Origin: Chitinophagaceae bacterium
GTDB lineage: Bacteria > Bacteroidota > Bacteroidia > Chitinophagales > Chitinophagaceae
Length of the DNA stretch: 49,875 nucleotides
Direction of reading: 5' to 3'
NCBI GenBank assembly: GCA_903642275.1
Contig: CAHJWK010000023.1
Location: 1-49,875 of the forward strand
Part shown: positions 1 through 9,212 of the stretch, in pieces
How the letters are laid out: each line of letters begins with the position of its first letter
Numbering within the stretch: position 1 is the stretch's first letter
Program-made: the position numbers and the translations under genes
The notes under the pieces: generated by a model
Told to the model about the DNA's origin: nothing
Database searches by the model: none
Seen by the model: only the letters and a program-made list of their open reading frames with translations

Positions 1-61
1 TGTATTGAAATTATAAATTTGAAAAAGATATAAGATAAGCCAAAACATTTATTATAAAAAC

Positions 62-90
62 AAAAAACGCTAAGTAATAAACTTAGCGTT
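62..90 (-). terminator. Rho-independent terminator of the Nfu gene
   Basis: A perfect 9-bp stem (66-74 pairing with 82-90) encloses a 7-nt loop. Read on the minus strand it is followed by a run of T. It lies about 20 nt past the stop codon of the minus-strand Nfu gene. Confidence 0.8.
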
Positions 91-109
91 TAGCTGTTAA
101 TTTAAAATT

Positions 110-712
110 TTATTCAGCTTCTGCAACTACTTCTTTTACTTCAGGTATCATACGTTTCATCATACCTTCAATGCCTGATTTCAATGTAACCATTGATGAA
201 GGGCAACCACTGCAGCTTCCCTGTAACATTAAACTTACTGTGCCTTCATCATAGCTTTTAAATTGTATTGCACCACCATCCATTTCAACAGCAGGACGAA
301 CATAATTATCAAGTAATTCTTTAATTCGCTTTACCACATCAGTATCATTACTTAAAACAATATTGCCGGTATCCTGTTTTGTTTTAGCAACTTCATCTTC
401 GTTTACAACAGGCCCGTTATTTTCCAGATAGTCTTTTAAAAATTGTTTTACAGATGGAATCACATCCTGCCAGTCCTCAGTATCAGGTGTTTTTGTAAGC
501 GTAACAAAATTACTTGCAATAAAAACACTTTTAATAAATGGAAAACTAAAAAGTTCTTTCGCCAAAGGGCTTGGAGTAGCCTGCAATTCATCCTGGAAAT
601 CTATACTTTTTCCCGGGTACAAGAGCTTGTTGGCAACAAACTTCATGGTTTCAGGGTTAGGCGTCATTTCAGTATAAATACTTATTATAGGATTACCTGT
701 TTTTATCATCAC
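110..712 (-). CDS. Nfu/NifU-type iron-sulfur cluster scaffold or carrier protein
   Basis: This cytoplasmic protein probably carries or delivers Fe-S clusters to target apoproteins. The first 90 or so residues match the Nfu N-terminal domain (TPNPETMKF, then the FPFIKSVF region). The last 75 residues form a NifU-like C-terminal domain with VRPAVEMDGGAIQF and the cluster-binding CxxC in GSCSGCPSS. The length of 200 residues fits two-domain Nfu proteins. The gene starts with two consecutive Met codons, either of which could be used. It is transcribed alone, divergently from ffh and ahead of its own terminator. Family assignment is secure; the exact client proteins cannot be told from sequence. 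Confidence 0.93.
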   Translation of the reverse strand: MMIKTGNPIISIYTEMTPNPETMKFVANKLLYPGKSIDFQDELQATPSPLAKELFSFPFIKSVFIASNFVTLTKTPDTEDWQDVIPSVKQFLKDYLENNGPVVNEDEVAKTKQDTGNIVLSNDTDVVKRIKELLDNYVRPAVEMDGGAIQFKSYDEGTVSLMLQGSCSGCPSSMVTLKSGIEGMMKRMIPEVKEVVAEAE

Positions 713-780
713 TTCATATTTATAGTTGTAAAATTAAGAAGATTAGATGAATTGATTTTACGAAGAAAGAAATTATGTTA

Positions 781-1188
781 TCATCGTAACCTGTTCATAC
801 TCTTAACGAGCTTTTGGTCTTTATAAATACCTCTCCTCGCAAAAAATAAAAACACGGGAATGAGCAAAGCAAAAACAGAAGTTAAAGCTAAATGACTTGT
901 GGTATAATTTTTTTCATACACAAAATATAAAAAAATGTTCAACAGGCTTATAAACAAAGCCAGTATTGTTAACCAAAGCTGTAGTTTTCTTTGTTTGTAA
1001 ATAAATATTGTAAACAGGCAAAGCGTTCCCAACATAGATGTAAGAATCAATAAAATCATATTGTTGGTGGCATTAAATACTCCATAAGGTATTTCAGTAT
1101 TTGACCCGATAAAGAAAGCAAACTTCATTGTAAGAAATGCAAAAGCAGAAGCCAGCAACAGCCAGATTGATTGTATGCGTTGTATCAT
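781..1188 (-). CDS. DUF4293 family small membrane protein
   Basis: This 135-residue protein has four hydrophobic segments, near residues 8-27, 42-64, 72-90 and 97-115. It opens with MIQRIQSIWLLLAS, the usual start of the Bacteroidota DUF4293 family, and ends in a short basic tail. It should lie in the inner membrane. The function of the family is unknown. The gene is divergent from ffh, with a 96-nt shared upstream region, and runs in the same direction as the Nfu gene, whose start lies 68 nt past this stop. No catalytic motif is visible. Confidence 0.85.
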   Translation of the reverse strand: MIQRIQSIWLLLASAFAFLTMKFAFFIGSNTEIPYGVFNATNNMILLILTSMLGTLCLFTIFIYKQRKLQLWLTILALFISLLNIFLYFVYEKNYTTSHLALTSVFALLIPVFLFFARRGIYKDQKLVKSMNRLR

Positions 1189-1260
1189 AATTAATTTTTA
1201 AAAATTCAAAAGTAAAATAATTCGCATGCTATTTAAACAGAATCAATAAGCAGCCTTAAT

Positions 1261-1268
1261 TATCTTTG
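1261..1268 (+). promoter_or_regulatory. Bacteroidota-type -7 element for ffh
   Basis: TATCTTTG matches the TAnnTTTG consensus used by the primary sigma factor of Bacteroidota. It ends 16 nt before the ffh ATG, which would leave a leader of about 10 nt. Confidence 0.55.
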
Positions 1269-1284
1269 CAAACCAATTTTTTTT

Positions 1285-2610
1285 ATGTTTAATAATCTTA
1301 CTGAACGGCTTGAAGGTGCGTTTAAAAATTTAAAAGGCGAAGCAAGAATTAATGAGCTGAATATTGCCAATACTGTAAAAGATATTCGCCGTGCCCTGAT
1401 AGATGCCGATGTGAATTATAAAATAGCCAAAGAATTTACCGGTAAAGTAAAAGATAAGGCAACCGGGGAAAAAGTTATTAATGCTATCAGCCCCGGGCAG
1501 TTAATGGTAAAAATTGTGCAGGATGAACTAACCGATTTAATGGGCGGCAGAGAAGCAAAGTTTGAAATAAACGGAAACCCGGCAGTTGTATTAATTGCAG
1601 GATTGCAGGGAAGTGGTAAGACAACTTTTAGTGGTAAGCTTGCAAATTTTTTGATAACACGGAAAAAATCTCCTTTACTGGTTGCAGCAGATATTTACCG
1701 GCCTGCAGCTATTGAACAGTTAAAAGTGTTGGGTTCGCAAATTAATGTGGATGTGTATAGTGAACCTGACACAAAAGATGCTATTGTAATTGCGCAGAAT
1801 GCTATAAAAGAAGCAAAAGCAAAAAACAAAAATGTTGTTATTATAGATACTGCCGGCCGCCTTGCAGTTGATGAAGCAATGATGACTGAAGTAGCTGATA
1901 TTAAAGCAGCAGTTAACCCAACAGAAATTTTGTTTGTTGTTGATTCAATGACTGGTCAGGATGCGGTAAATACGGCAAAAGCATTTAATGACCGTCTTGA
2001 TTTTTCCGGCGTTGTGTTAACCAAGCTTGATGGGGATACACGCGGCGGTGCTGCTTTATCAATTCAATATACAGTACATAAACCCATAAAATTCGTAAGC
2101 AGTGGCGAGAAGCTGGATACACTGGATATATTTTATCCTGAACGCATGGCACAGCGTATTTTGGGCATGGGCGATATAACCACTTTGGTTGAAAAAGCAC
2201 AAGCTCAATTTGATGAAGAGCAGGCAAAGAAATTAGAAAAAAAGATTCGCAAAAACCAGTTTGATTTTCAGGATTTTTTTGATCAGCTGCAGCAGATAAA
2301 AAAAATGGGCAACCTGAAAGATTTAATGGGTATGATACCCGGCATAGGTAAAGCCGTTAAAGATATTGACATAAGCGATGATGCATTTAAAGGTATAGAA
2401 GCAATAATAAGTTCAATGACGCCGTTTGAACGCGTAAATCCTGATGTGATTAACCAAAGCAGGAGACAGCGTTTGGCAAAGGGTTCAGGCAAAACGATGG
2501 AGGATATAAACGGTTTGATAAAGCAATTTGACCAAATGAAGCAGATGATGAAGACGATGAACAAAATGCCGCTGACGGGTATGAAAATGCCGGGTATGCG
2601 CCGTTTATAA
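1285..2610 (+). CDS. ffh: Signal recognition particle protein Ffh (SRP54)
   Basis: Ffh is the GTPase of the signal recognition particle. It binds 4.5S RNA and signal sequences of nascent inner-membrane proteins and docks with FtsY. The 441 residues hold the N domain (1-85), the G domain with P-loop GLQGSGKTTFSGK near 110, DTAGR near 190 and TKLDGDTRGG near 246, and a methionine-rich M domain from about 325 that includes MGMIPGIGK and the Met-rich tail. Length and order are normal. It starts with ATG just after a TAnnTTTG promoter and is followed 114 nt later by rpsP, a neighbour often seen near ffh. Confidence 0.98.
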   Translation: MFNNLTERLEGAFKNLKGEARINELNIANTVKDIRRALIDADVNYKIAKEFTGKVKDKATGEKVINAISPGQLMVKIVQDELTDLMGGREAKFEINGNPAVVLIAGLQGSGKTTFSGKLANFLITRKKSPLLVAADIYRPAAIEQLKVLGSQINVDVYSEPDTKDAIVIAQNAIKEAKAKNKNVVIIDTAGRLAVDEAMMTEVADIKAAVNPTEILFVVDSMTGQDAVNTAKAFNDRLDFSGVVLTKLDGDTRGGAALSIQYTVHKPIKFVSSGEKLDTLDIFYPERMAQRILGMGDITTLVEKAQAQFDEEQAKKLEKKIRKNQFDFQDFFDQLQQIKKMGNLKDLMGMIPGIGKAVKDIDISDDAFKGIEAIISSMTPFERVNPDVINQSRRQRLAKGSGKTMEDINGLIKQFDQMKQMMKTMNKMPLTGMKMPGMRRL

Positions 2611-2723
2611 AAAATTTTTTATTAATTTTAAAGCTGCATTTGAGTGATATTTATTAATCCCTTTCATTCGCAATCCATTATTCATTAAACCTTTTAAAAA
2701 AGGCCTTTAAATTTCTATTTAAA

Positions 2724-3161
2724 ATGGCAGTAAAAATCAGACTTCAAAGGCACGGAAGTAAAAAGCGTCCGTTCTACTTTATTGTAGTAGCAGATGCACG
2801 TGCACCACGGGACGGAAAATTTATCCAGAAAATTGGTACCTACAATCCGCTAACTGTTCCTGCAGCAATCCAGTTGGACCGGCAAAAAGCATTAGAATGG
2901 TTGCACAAAGGTGCAGAGCCAACCGATACGGTTCGCCGCATTTTATCCTATAAAGGAGTGCTTTATCTTAAGCATTTATTGCGCGGTGTAAAACTTGGCT
3001 TGTTTGATGAAGCAGCGGCTATGCAAAAGTTTCAGAAATGGCATGAAGAACATGAAGTGCACATGAAGCGTCGCAGTGATGAGCACAAAAAATCAAGACT
3101 AGGAAGAAATTCTCAGCCTGCTGTAAAAAAAGTTGAAACAGAAAACTCTGCTGAAGTGTAA
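2724..3161 (+). CDS. rpsP: 30S ribosomal protein S16
   Basis: S16 is an early-assembling protein of the 30S subunit that binds 16S rRNA. The start [18 protein letters not shown] and the following [22 protein letters not shown] are diagnostic. Residues 1-80 or so make the conserved domain. The remaining 65 residues are a charged Lys/Glu-rich extension ([16 protein letters not shown]), longer than the roughly 80-residue E. coli protein but common in Bacteroidota. A strong terminator follows, so rimM downstream appears to have its own promoter. Confidence 0.98.
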   Translation: MAVKIRLQRHGSKKRPFYFIVVADARAPRDGKFIQKIGTYNPLTVPAAIQLDRQKALEWLHKGAEPTDTVRRILSYKGVLYLKHLLRGVKLGLFDEAAAMQKFQKWHEEHEVHMKRRSDEHKKSRLGRNSQPAVKKVETENSAEV

Positions 3162-3188
3162 GTACTCTTTGGAAAAATTTTTTTTAAA

Positions 3189-3216
3189 ATCCTGATAGCA
3201 ATATCAGGATTTTTTA
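3189..3216 (+). terminator. Rho-independent terminator after rpsP
   Basis: A perfect 9-bp stem (3189-3197 with 3202-3210) around a GCAA loop is followed by a run of six T. It separates rpsP from rimM. Confidence 0.88.
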
Positions 3217-3286
3217 TTGATTTAAACTTGGTAAAGAAGAGAGAATGGTAACTAATAATATTCAATTTTATTAAGCATGATAATTT

Positions 3287-3294
3287 TAAATTTG
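3287..3294 (+). promoter_or_regulatory. Possible -7 element for rimM
   Basis: TAAATTTG fits TAnnTTTG and lies just past the rpsP terminator. It ends only 5 nt before the annotated rimM ATG, so transcription from it would give an almost leaderless message. That makes the call tentative. Confidence 0.35.
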
Positions 3295-3299
3295 AATAA

Positions 3300-3812
3300 A
3301 TGAATGAACATGTTCAAATTGGAAAAATTGCAGCAACACATGGTTTAAAAGGTGAAGTGGTACTAAAGCATCTGCTTGGTAAAAGCACGGATTTCAAGAA
3401 TACAGAAGCCGTTTTTATTGAAATACAAAAACAATTTTTACCATTCTTTCAGCAATCATCCATTGCAAAAAATTTAGATGAAACGATTATTAAGTTTGAA
3501 GGAATTCATTCTAAAGAAGCTGCTGTAAAATTGCTCCAAAAAAAAGTATGGCTTACTGCTAATGATTTTGAAAAGTTGGTTAGCAAAAAAGCGCCTGTTA
3601 ATCTTTTGGGTTTTATAATAGTAGAAAATAAAAAAATACTGGGTGAAGTAAAAGCTGTTATACAACAACGTCACCAGTTATTATTGGAAGTGCTAATTAA
3701 TAATAAAGAAGTACTTATTCCTTTGCATGGTGAAACGCTTAAAAAAATAGACCGCAAGAAAAAAGAAGTAGAAGTTATTTTGCCCGAAGGCTTACTTGAT
3801 GTTTATTTATAA
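3300..3812 (+). CDS. rimM: Ribosome maturation factor RimM
   Basis: RimM helps 16S rRNA processing and assembly of the 30S head, and binds S19. The N-terminal half (1-80) holds IGKIAATHGLKGEVVLKHL, the hallmark of the RimM N domain. The C-terminal PRC-barrel domain spans about residues 95-168 (LLGFIIVE, then LIPLHGETLKKID). At 170 residues the length is normal. It follows rpsP, a classic association. Its stop lies 2 nt from the convergent accA stop, with no room for a separate terminator between them. Confidence 0.95.
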   Translation: MNEHVQIGKIAATHGLKGEVVLKHLLGKSTDFKNTEAVFIEIQKQFLPFFQQSSIAKNLDETIIKFEGIHSKEAAVKLLQKKVWLTANDFEKLVSKKAPVNLLGFIIVENKKILGEVKAVIQQRHQLLLEVLINNKEVLIPLHGETLKKIDRKKKEVEVILPEGLLDVYL

Positions 3813-3814
3813 AA

Positions 3815-4786
3815 TCATTCCTGCCAATGTCCCATTTTGCCGAATTTTTCTATGCGCATTTGAATACGCTCATTAGCATCAATATCTTTTATTTCATTCA
3901 ACGCTTTAATAATATGCGTTTTTAAAATAGATGCTGCTTCATTATAGTTCCAATGTGCTCCACCTTCAGGTTCAGGAACAATTTCATCAACAAGGCCAAA
4001 GCCTTTCATATCTATAGCGGTAAGCTTTAATTGTTCCGCTGCTACTTCTTTTTTCTCCCAGCTTCTCCATAAAATAGTACTGCAATTTTCTGGAGAGATA
4101 ACCGTGTACCAGGAGTTTTCCATCATCAAAATTCTATCGCCCACGCCAATACCTAGAGCGCCACCGCTGGCACCTTCACCAATAATACAGCATATAACAG
4201 GCACACGCAAACGGATCATTTCATAAATGTTCCTGGCAATCGCTTCACCTTGTCCACGTTCTTCAGCTTCCATGCCAGGAAAGGCGCCGGGCGTATCAAT
4301 CAGTGTAACAATAGGCTTATTAAATTTTTCTGCAACCTTCATTAATCGTAATGCTTTACGGTAACCTTCAGGGTTTGCCATTCCAAAGTTGCGTTGTTGC
4401 CGCATCTTGGTATTAATACCTTTTTGCTGCCCGATTATCATCACAGTCTGACCTTCAATTTCACCCAAACCTCCAACCATTGCTTTATCGTCTTTCACAT
4501 TCCTGTCACCGAATAGTTCAATAAAATCAGTAACCATTTTTTCAATGTACTTAAAGGTATAAGGTCTGTCAGGATGCCGGCTTAACTGAACCCGTTGCCA
4601 TGGTGTAAGATGATGTGTTATCTCTTTGCGTTTTTCTTCTATGGAATGTTCTAACTGATGAATGGTTTGCGAATAATCAATTTTAGAATTTTTTTCAGCC
4701 AGCTTTTTGGTTTGTTCAATCTGTTCAAATAATTCTTTTATTGGCTGTTCAAAATCAAGAAATTGCCTGTTGGGGTATGTTGGCAT
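3815..4786 (-). CDS. accA: Acetyl-CoA carboxylase carboxyltransferase subunit alpha
   Basis: AccA forms the carboxyltransferase with AccD and moves carboxyl from biotin to acetyl-CoA, the first committed step of fatty-acid synthesis. Seen in the 323 residues: an N-terminal helical region (1-75) with [29 protein letters not shown], the glycine-rich [20 protein letters not shown], and the oxyanion-hole-type [15 protein letters not shown]. Length and order are normal. It is a single gene on the minus strand, convergent with rimM, and its start lies about 100 nt from tRNA-Asp on the other strand. Confidence 0.98.
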   Translation of the reverse strand: MPTYPNRQFLDFEQPIKELFEQIEQTKKLAEKNSKIDYSQTIHQLEHSIEEKRKEITHHLTPWQRVQLSRHPDRPYTFKYIEKMVTDFIELFGDRNVKDDKAMVGGLGEIEGQTVMIIGQQKGINTKMRQQRNFGMANPEGYRKALRLMKVAEKFNKPIVTLIDTPGAFPGMEAEERGQGEAIARNIYEMIRLRVPVICCIIGEGASGGALGIGVGDRILMMENSWYTVISPENCSTILWRSWEKKEVAAEQLKLTAIDMKGFGLVDEIVPEPEGGAHWNYNEAASILKTHIIKALNEIKDIDANERIQMRIEKFGKMGHWQE

Positions 4787-4860
4787 GCTGCTGATTAAAG
4801 CGCTAAAATTAAGAGAGAATTTTTAATTGAAGGATTTGCTTTAAAAAACATGAATGCACC

Positions 4861-4868
4861 TATATTTG
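4861..4868 (+). promoter_or_regulatory. -7 element of the tRNA-Asp promoter
   Basis: TATATTTG matches TAnnTTTG and ends 16 nt before the mature tRNA start. A TTTG sits about 22 nt upstream of it, near where a -33 element would be expected. Confidence 0.6.
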
Positions 4869-4884
4869 CATCCCTAAATTTAAT

Positions 4885-4958
4885 GGATCGGTAGTTCAGT
4901 TGGTTAGAATGCCGCCCTGTCACGGCGGAGGTCGCGGGTTCGAGTCCCGTCCGGTCCG
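4885..4958 (+). tRNA. tRNA-Asp (anticodon GUC)
   Basis: This 74-nt cloverleaf has a 7-bp acceptor stem (4885-4891 with 4951-4957, one G-T pair) and discriminator G4958. The anticodon stem is CCGCC/GGCGG around loop CTGTCAC, with anticodon GTC at 4919-4921. The T arm carries GGTTCGAGTCC. CCA is not encoded. The last 12 nt are the left copy of the repeat bounding the integrative element, so insertion left the tRNA sequence complete. Confidence 0.97.
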
Positions 4959-4959
4959 C
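4947..4959 (+). repeat. attL core (tRNA-Asp 3' end)
   Basis: CCGTCCGGTCCGC is identical to 37653-37665. It covers part of the T arm and the 3' acceptor strand of tRNA-Asp, a usual target of tyrosine integrases. Upstream similarity is weak beyond this core. Confidence 0.85.
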
Positions 4960-4973
4960 AAAATGAATCAAAC

Positions 4974-4997
4974 GCCATTGTAAATCAATGGCTTTTT
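4974..4997 (+). terminator. Terminator just inside the left end of the element
   Basis: A 7-bp stem GCCATTG/CAATGGC (4974-4980, 4986-4992) with a 5-nt loop is followed by five T. It would end the tRNA-Asp transcript. The pre-insertion terminator may be the one now at 37671, so the element appears to bring its own. Confidence 0.8.
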
Positions 4998-5000
4998 CAT

Positions 5001-5021
5001 TTAGTCGAATTTTTAGTCGAA
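5001..5021. repeat. Left copy of the 12-bp-period integrase-associated motif
   Basis: On the minus strand this reads TCGACTAAAAATTCGAC, two TCGAC blocks 12 bp apart. All 21 bp are identical, in the same orientation, to 37504-37524 just upstream of the right-end integrase. No gene follows this copy. It lies 41 bp from the att core, which suits an arm-type integrase or excisionase binding site rather than a gene-leader element. Confidence 0.75.
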
Positions 5022-5506
5022 GTCATTTCAAGAAAACGTTTTTAACTTACCCCGCTTTACCCAGAATAACATTATCGATACAAAAATACATTTTAATTTA
5101 TCTCTATTGAACCTCTTTAATTATTTCGGCTTACCAAATTATTACTATGTTAGTTTAGATTAAAATTTATTACCCCAAAATGGAAGGGTCGTTACTAAAC
5201 TACTCCAAGTAAACGTCGAACTTTAAAAATGCTTAATTAAAAATATTTGACAAACTGCGTACTGTCAAGCATCCGAAGGGTAATCCATTTTTTCAATGCT
5301 ACAAAGTTCATAATGGCTTTATTCGCACTGCGATTTCGGCTTGGTGCATCTACTTGCTGACTAAGCCGTAGTGAGACCTTATTACCTTGCAGCGTAGGTT
5401 CTGTGCTGAGCAGAAATTACACAGACAGCAATTACGATTAAAGTATTATTTTTTACATTTTTGTAAAAAAATTTACGAAATTAGTTATTTTTATTACACT
5501 TTAATG
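5022..5506. other. Left-end spacer without a recognisable gene
   Basis: This is AT-rich DNA between the left-end motif and the ietA-like promoter. I see no ORF with a recognisable product and no RNA gene. It may hold further integrase-binding or regulatory sites. Confidence 0.6.
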
Positions 5507-5514
5507 TATTTTTG
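5507..5514 (+). promoter_or_regulatory. -7 element of the ietA-like/ietS-like operon
   Basis: TATTTTTG matches TAnnTTTG. It overlaps the TTG at 5512 that would be the earliest in-frame start, so that start would not be in the transcript. This favours ATG 5533. Confidence 0.55.
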
Positions 5515-5532
5515 TTTCATAAACTCATAAAA

Positions 5533-6624
5533 ATGTATTCAGAAATAATAAAGATTATTGAAGGTGGGTTAAAAAAAGATACGAAAAAGGTATTTGGCTA
5601 TGCCAAAATGCTTGCTGAAAAACTCAAAAAAGATGGTGAGGCGAAACTGGCTGAAACAATACTGGCGATAATTGGAAAAGGATATGCATCAACCGTGACT
5701 ATGGACCAATTACTTACTACTCCTGTTGACCATGAAAGTAGATTAGATATTGCTGATGTCTTTGTACCTGGTAACGAAAATGAAGAGATTATTCTTACCA
5801 AACCGGTTGAGCAGAAAGTATTTGATTTTGTAAATACGATTAAGCATAAAAAAGAATTAAGAGGCTATGGTCTTACAACACCTTCAACCCTTTTGTTGTA
5901 TGGTTTGCCAGGCGGCGGTAAAACAAGCATTGCAAAGAAAATTTCTATAGAAACTGGGTTGCCTTTGGTAATAGCAAGATTTGACGCTATAGTTTCATCG
6001 CTGTTAGGTAATACAGCAAAAAATATTAGAAAGATTTTTGAGTTTGCAGATCAAAAGCCGTGCATTTTATTTCTTGATGAATTTGATGCGATTGCAAAAG
6101 CCCGAGATGACCAATATGAGTTGGGAGAATTGAAAAGAGTAATTAATAGTTTGTTACAAAACATGGATCAATTTTCACAAGAGAATATATTAATTGCGGC
6201 AACAAATCATCAGGAGTTACTGGATAGAGCAATTTGGAGAAGGTTTAATACTGTGATTGAAGTTGCATACCCTGGCGAAAATGAAATTAAGGCGTTGCTT
6301 TATTCTTTTACTGAAACTTACAAAACAAAGATTTTCAATGATCCTAAACAACTTGAAGCAGTAGTGAAATTATTACAAGGGAAATCACCATCTGACATAA
6401 AAAATATTGTTCACAATGCTATTGCTTATAGTGTCATAAATAATAAAAAATTTCTTGAATATATTGATCTGTTAAATGGGATTTATCAATTTGATCATCA
6501 TGGAGCAATAAGTATGGAAGAACTAACAAACTTCCTTAATCAACATGGGATTACACAAAGCGAGATTGCTGAACGTTATGAAATTTCCATTAGACAGGTT
6601 AGAAACTTCTTAAATAAACAATAA
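5533..6624 (+). CDS. ietA: IetA-like AAA+ ATPase (defence / toxin-antitoxin partner)
   Basis: This 363-residue AAA+ ATPase is followed at once by a subtilase gene, the layout of IetAS. In that system, known from Ti plasmids as a plasmid-stability pair and later listed among anti-phage systems, the ATPase is the antitoxin-like partner. Seen: Walker A GLPGGGKTS with K130, Walker B CILFLDEFDA with D182/E183, sensor-1-like LIAATNH and arginine-finger-like AIWRRF. The last 40 residues look like a helix-turn-helix (ITQSEIAERYEISIRQVRNFL), which could allow self-repression. I chose ATG 5533 over TTG 5512 because the promoter -7 box covers the TTG. Function is by family and context, not shown here. 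Confidence 0.8.
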   Translation: MYSEIIKIIEGGLKKDTKKVFGYAKMLAEKLKKDGEAKLAETILAIIGKGYASTVTMDQLLTTPVDHESRLDIADVFVPGNENEEIILTKPVEQKVFDFVNTIKHKKELRGYGLTTPSTLLLYGLPGGGKTSIAKKISIETGLPLVIARFDAIVSSLLGNTAKNIRKIFEFADQKPCILFLDEFDAIAKARDDQYELGELKRVINSLLQNMDQFSQENILIAATNHQELLDRAIWRRFNTVIEVAYPGENEIKALLYSFTETYKTKIFNDPKQLEAVVKLLQGKSPSDIKNIVHNAIAYSVINNKKFLEYIDLLNGIYQFDHHGAISMEELTNFLNQHGITQSEIAERYEISIRQVRNFLNKQ

Positions 6625-6625
6625 T

Positions 6626-8965
6626 ATGCCAGACAAAAATTTACCAATCAAATTCTTTGAAAAAAGAAAAAACGATGAAAGGCTTACTGAAGGTGGCGGA
6701 AGTTCAAAGCCTCCTAAGTTTGTGATGCAACAAAAAGAACTTAGGGCACAGTCATCTTATGTAAAGCAATTCTTAGGTAATGTCGGTAGCACTTTAAGAA
6801 CTAAGGCTAAGAAGGATAATTTTATCCCTACTGTTTTCAAAGTAAAGATTAACGAAAAAGCTATTGCCAAAACACACAGACCTGAAATTGGAAAGCTATT
6901 TAATACAAGAGATAAAATAAATATAATTGGCATTTTAGGCGAAGATGAGTTGTTGATAAAAGTGGATAACATTGAAGACTTAGAAGTAATTGAGAAGAAT
7001 GTGATTAATATAGCCAGAAATGCAGTAGGATTGTCAGCCATCAATGAGTTGGATACTTTTGAACCTGTACTTCATGTGGAAAATGAAGAAGGAGTTTTAA
7101 AGGTTAAGTTATTCAACTTCAAAGATTATGAACTAAATAAAGTTGTATTAAGAGCATTTGAAAAATATTGCTATGATAACGAAATAAGTTTCAAAAAACT
7201 GGATTATACGCCCGACTTAAATTTATATCAAGTAGTACTTGATACTACCACAGATTTAGAAGAAATCAAATCTTTTGATGGTGTGTTTTCAATATCGGAT
7301 ATGCCAGAAATTGAAACATCATTAACACCGGCTATTGTAGATACAACTGTGAAAGTAAAATTGCCGCAAGCTGGAAAAGATTATCCGGTGGTCGGAATAT
7401 TAGATAGTGGAATTTCTGATAATAAATATCTAAAGCCTTGGATTGTAGGTTCGGCTGATCCTAATTATTTAGATGAAGATATAGATAAAGCACACGGCAC
7501 TTTTGTTACGGGAATTATGCTTTATGGAGATGAACTGGAAGGGAAAGCTTACACAGGAACGGAAGGCTGCAAATTATTTGAAGCAATAGTATACCCTAAT
7601 GATAAACTTAACACTGTTTATGAAAGCGAACTGATCAGAAATATACAAACCACAATAAAAAATCATAGTGATATTAAGATATGGAATTTGTCTTTAGGGA
7701 GTTCCCATGAAGCTAATATTGATGAATTTTCTGATTTTGGTAAAGCATTAGATAAGTTGCAGGATGATTATAATGTTTTAATTATTAAGTCTGCCGGCAA
7801 TTGTAAAAGGTTTCAAACTGGTGGACCGAAAAGTAGAATATCAAGGTCTGCCGATAGTGTACGAAGTTTAGTTATAGGATCTATAGCACAATCAAAAATT
7901 GAAACTGATTTGGCAGATGAAAATCATCCCTCACCATTTACAAGAATTGGACCCGGACCTGCAAGTGTTATCAAACCTGACTTAGTACACATGGGTGGTA
8001 ATGCCGGAATGAGTGGAACAACTGTAGTATATAATGGTGTAAAATCTTTTAACCCAAATGGAAGTATTGCAGCCTTTTCTGGCACAAGTTTTTCGACTCC
8101 AAGGGTTACCGCACTGGCTGCCGGTTTAATGAATAAACTGAATGAAGACTTTAACCCGTTATTGTTAAAAGCCTTGCTGCTTCATTCTGCTAAATATCCT
8201 ACTGTTTTAAAGATGGGCATTTCTGAAAAAATAAGGCAGGTTGGTTTTGGATTACCTGCTCGTGTAGATGAAATTTTATACAATGACGAGTATGAAGTTA
8301 CTTTGATACTACAGGATACACTTGAACGTGGAAGCTATGTTAATATATTAGATTTCCCTTTTCCACAAAGCATGGTTGATGATGGTTACTACTACGGTGA
8401 GGTTACTATCACTCTTGTAAATGCACCAATGTTAGATGATAATGAAGGTGGAGAATATTGCCAAAGTGATATTAATGTGTCCTTTGGAACTTATGATGCT
8501 AAGAAGGAAAGAGATACCAGCAAGCCAAGAATAAAAAATCCAATTGGTGCAGATGGTGGCAACAATCTTTTGCTCCATAGTTGTTACAGCAAGAGGATAA
8601 TCAATCAAGTTGAAAATACTTTCAATAGTGATCGTCTTTTAATCAGTTATGGAGGGAAGTACCAACCGAATAAAAAATGGTGTGTCAAGTTAGACGAGTT
8701 AACGGAAACGAACAGAATAAATGCTCTAACTGCACCAAAACTCTGGTTCTTGAAACTGGATAATGTTTTTAGAACCGCCACTGAAGTTAAGTGTGAAAAC
8801 GAAGGAATAGAACCTACACAAGAATTTTGCTTGATAGTTACAATAAAGGACACAAGACGAAAGAATAAAATTTATAACGAGGTTAATCAACTATTGGATG
8901 AATACAATTTTATTCATGGAAATATAAAAATTAAACAAGATGTTAGAATTACAAATAGAACGTAA
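6626..8965 (+). CDS. ietS: IetS-like subtilisin-family serine protease
   Basis: This 779-residue S8 (subtilase) protease has no signal peptide, so it should act in the cytoplasm. The catalytic triad is complete: Asp260 in VVGILDSGI, His290 in AHGTFVTG, Ser488 in SGTSFSTPR. The first 230 residues, beginning with a basic stretch and EGGG, form a domain typical of this cytosolic branch. The 210 residues after the protease domain are of unknown fold. It starts one nt after the stop of the ATPase gene, so the two are probably translationally coupled. In IetAS the protease is the toxic effector. Its target is unknown. Confidence 0.82.
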   Translation: MPDKNLPIKFFEKRKNDERLTEGGGSSKPPKFVMQQKELRAQSSYVKQFLGNVGSTLRTKAKKDNFIPTVFKVKINEKAIAKTHRPEIGKLFNTRDKINIIGILGEDELLIKVDNIEDLEVIEKNVINIARNAVGLSAINELDTFEPVLHVENEEGVLKVKLFNFKDYELNKVVLRAFEKYCYDNEISFKKLDYTPDLNLYQVVLDTTTDLEEIKSFDGVFSISDMPEIETSLTPAIVDTTVKVKLPQAGKDYPVVGILDSGISDNKYLKPWIVGSADPNYLDEDIDKAHGTFVTGIMLYGDELEGKAYTGTEGCKLFEAIVYPNDKLNTVYESELIRNIQTTIKNHSDIKIWNLSLGSSHEANIDEFSDFGKALDKLQDDYNVLIIKSAGNCKRFQTGGPKSRISRSADSVRSLVIGSIAQSKIETDLADENHPSPFTRIGPGPASVIKPDLVHMGGNAGMSGTTVVYNGVKSFNPNGSIAAFSGTSFSTPRVTALAAGLMNKLNEDFNPLLLKALLLHSAKYPTVLKMGISEKIRQVGFGLPARVDEILYNDEYEVTLILQDTLERGSYVNILDFPFPQSMVDDGYYYGEVTITLVNAPMLDDNEGGEYCQSDINVSFGTYDAKKERDTSKPRIKNPIGADGGNNLLLHSCYSKRIINQVENTFNSDRLLISYGGKYQPNKKWCVKLDELTETNRINALTAPKLWFLKLDNVFRTATEVKCENEGIEPTQEFCLIVTIKDTRRKNKIYNEVNQLLDEYNFIHGNIKIKQDVRITNRT

Positions 8966-9212
8966 AAAATGAAAAGCTGATAAAATAAAAAACCAGGCAT
9001 TAGTGGCTTAATGACTGGCAATCGAAGGAATATTTTTTCTTGCTTGACGGCTGAAAAACGGGGTTTATCACCCTTGTTATTTATTCCTGTTTGAGTGTTC
9101 AAAAGTATAAGGTAAGTTTATCTTCTCCAAATTTTTCTCACTCATTGCCCGGTTAAGTGCTATGCCGTGATTTTTTAGCACTCATTTACTTTACTTTTTA
9201 ATTTTTAAAATT

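Noticed and set aside
5512-5532. TTG 5512 as the start of the ietA-like gene
   Set aside because: It lies inside the TAnnTTTG promoter box at 5507-5514, so it would not be in the transcript. ATG 5533 follows at a normal distance.
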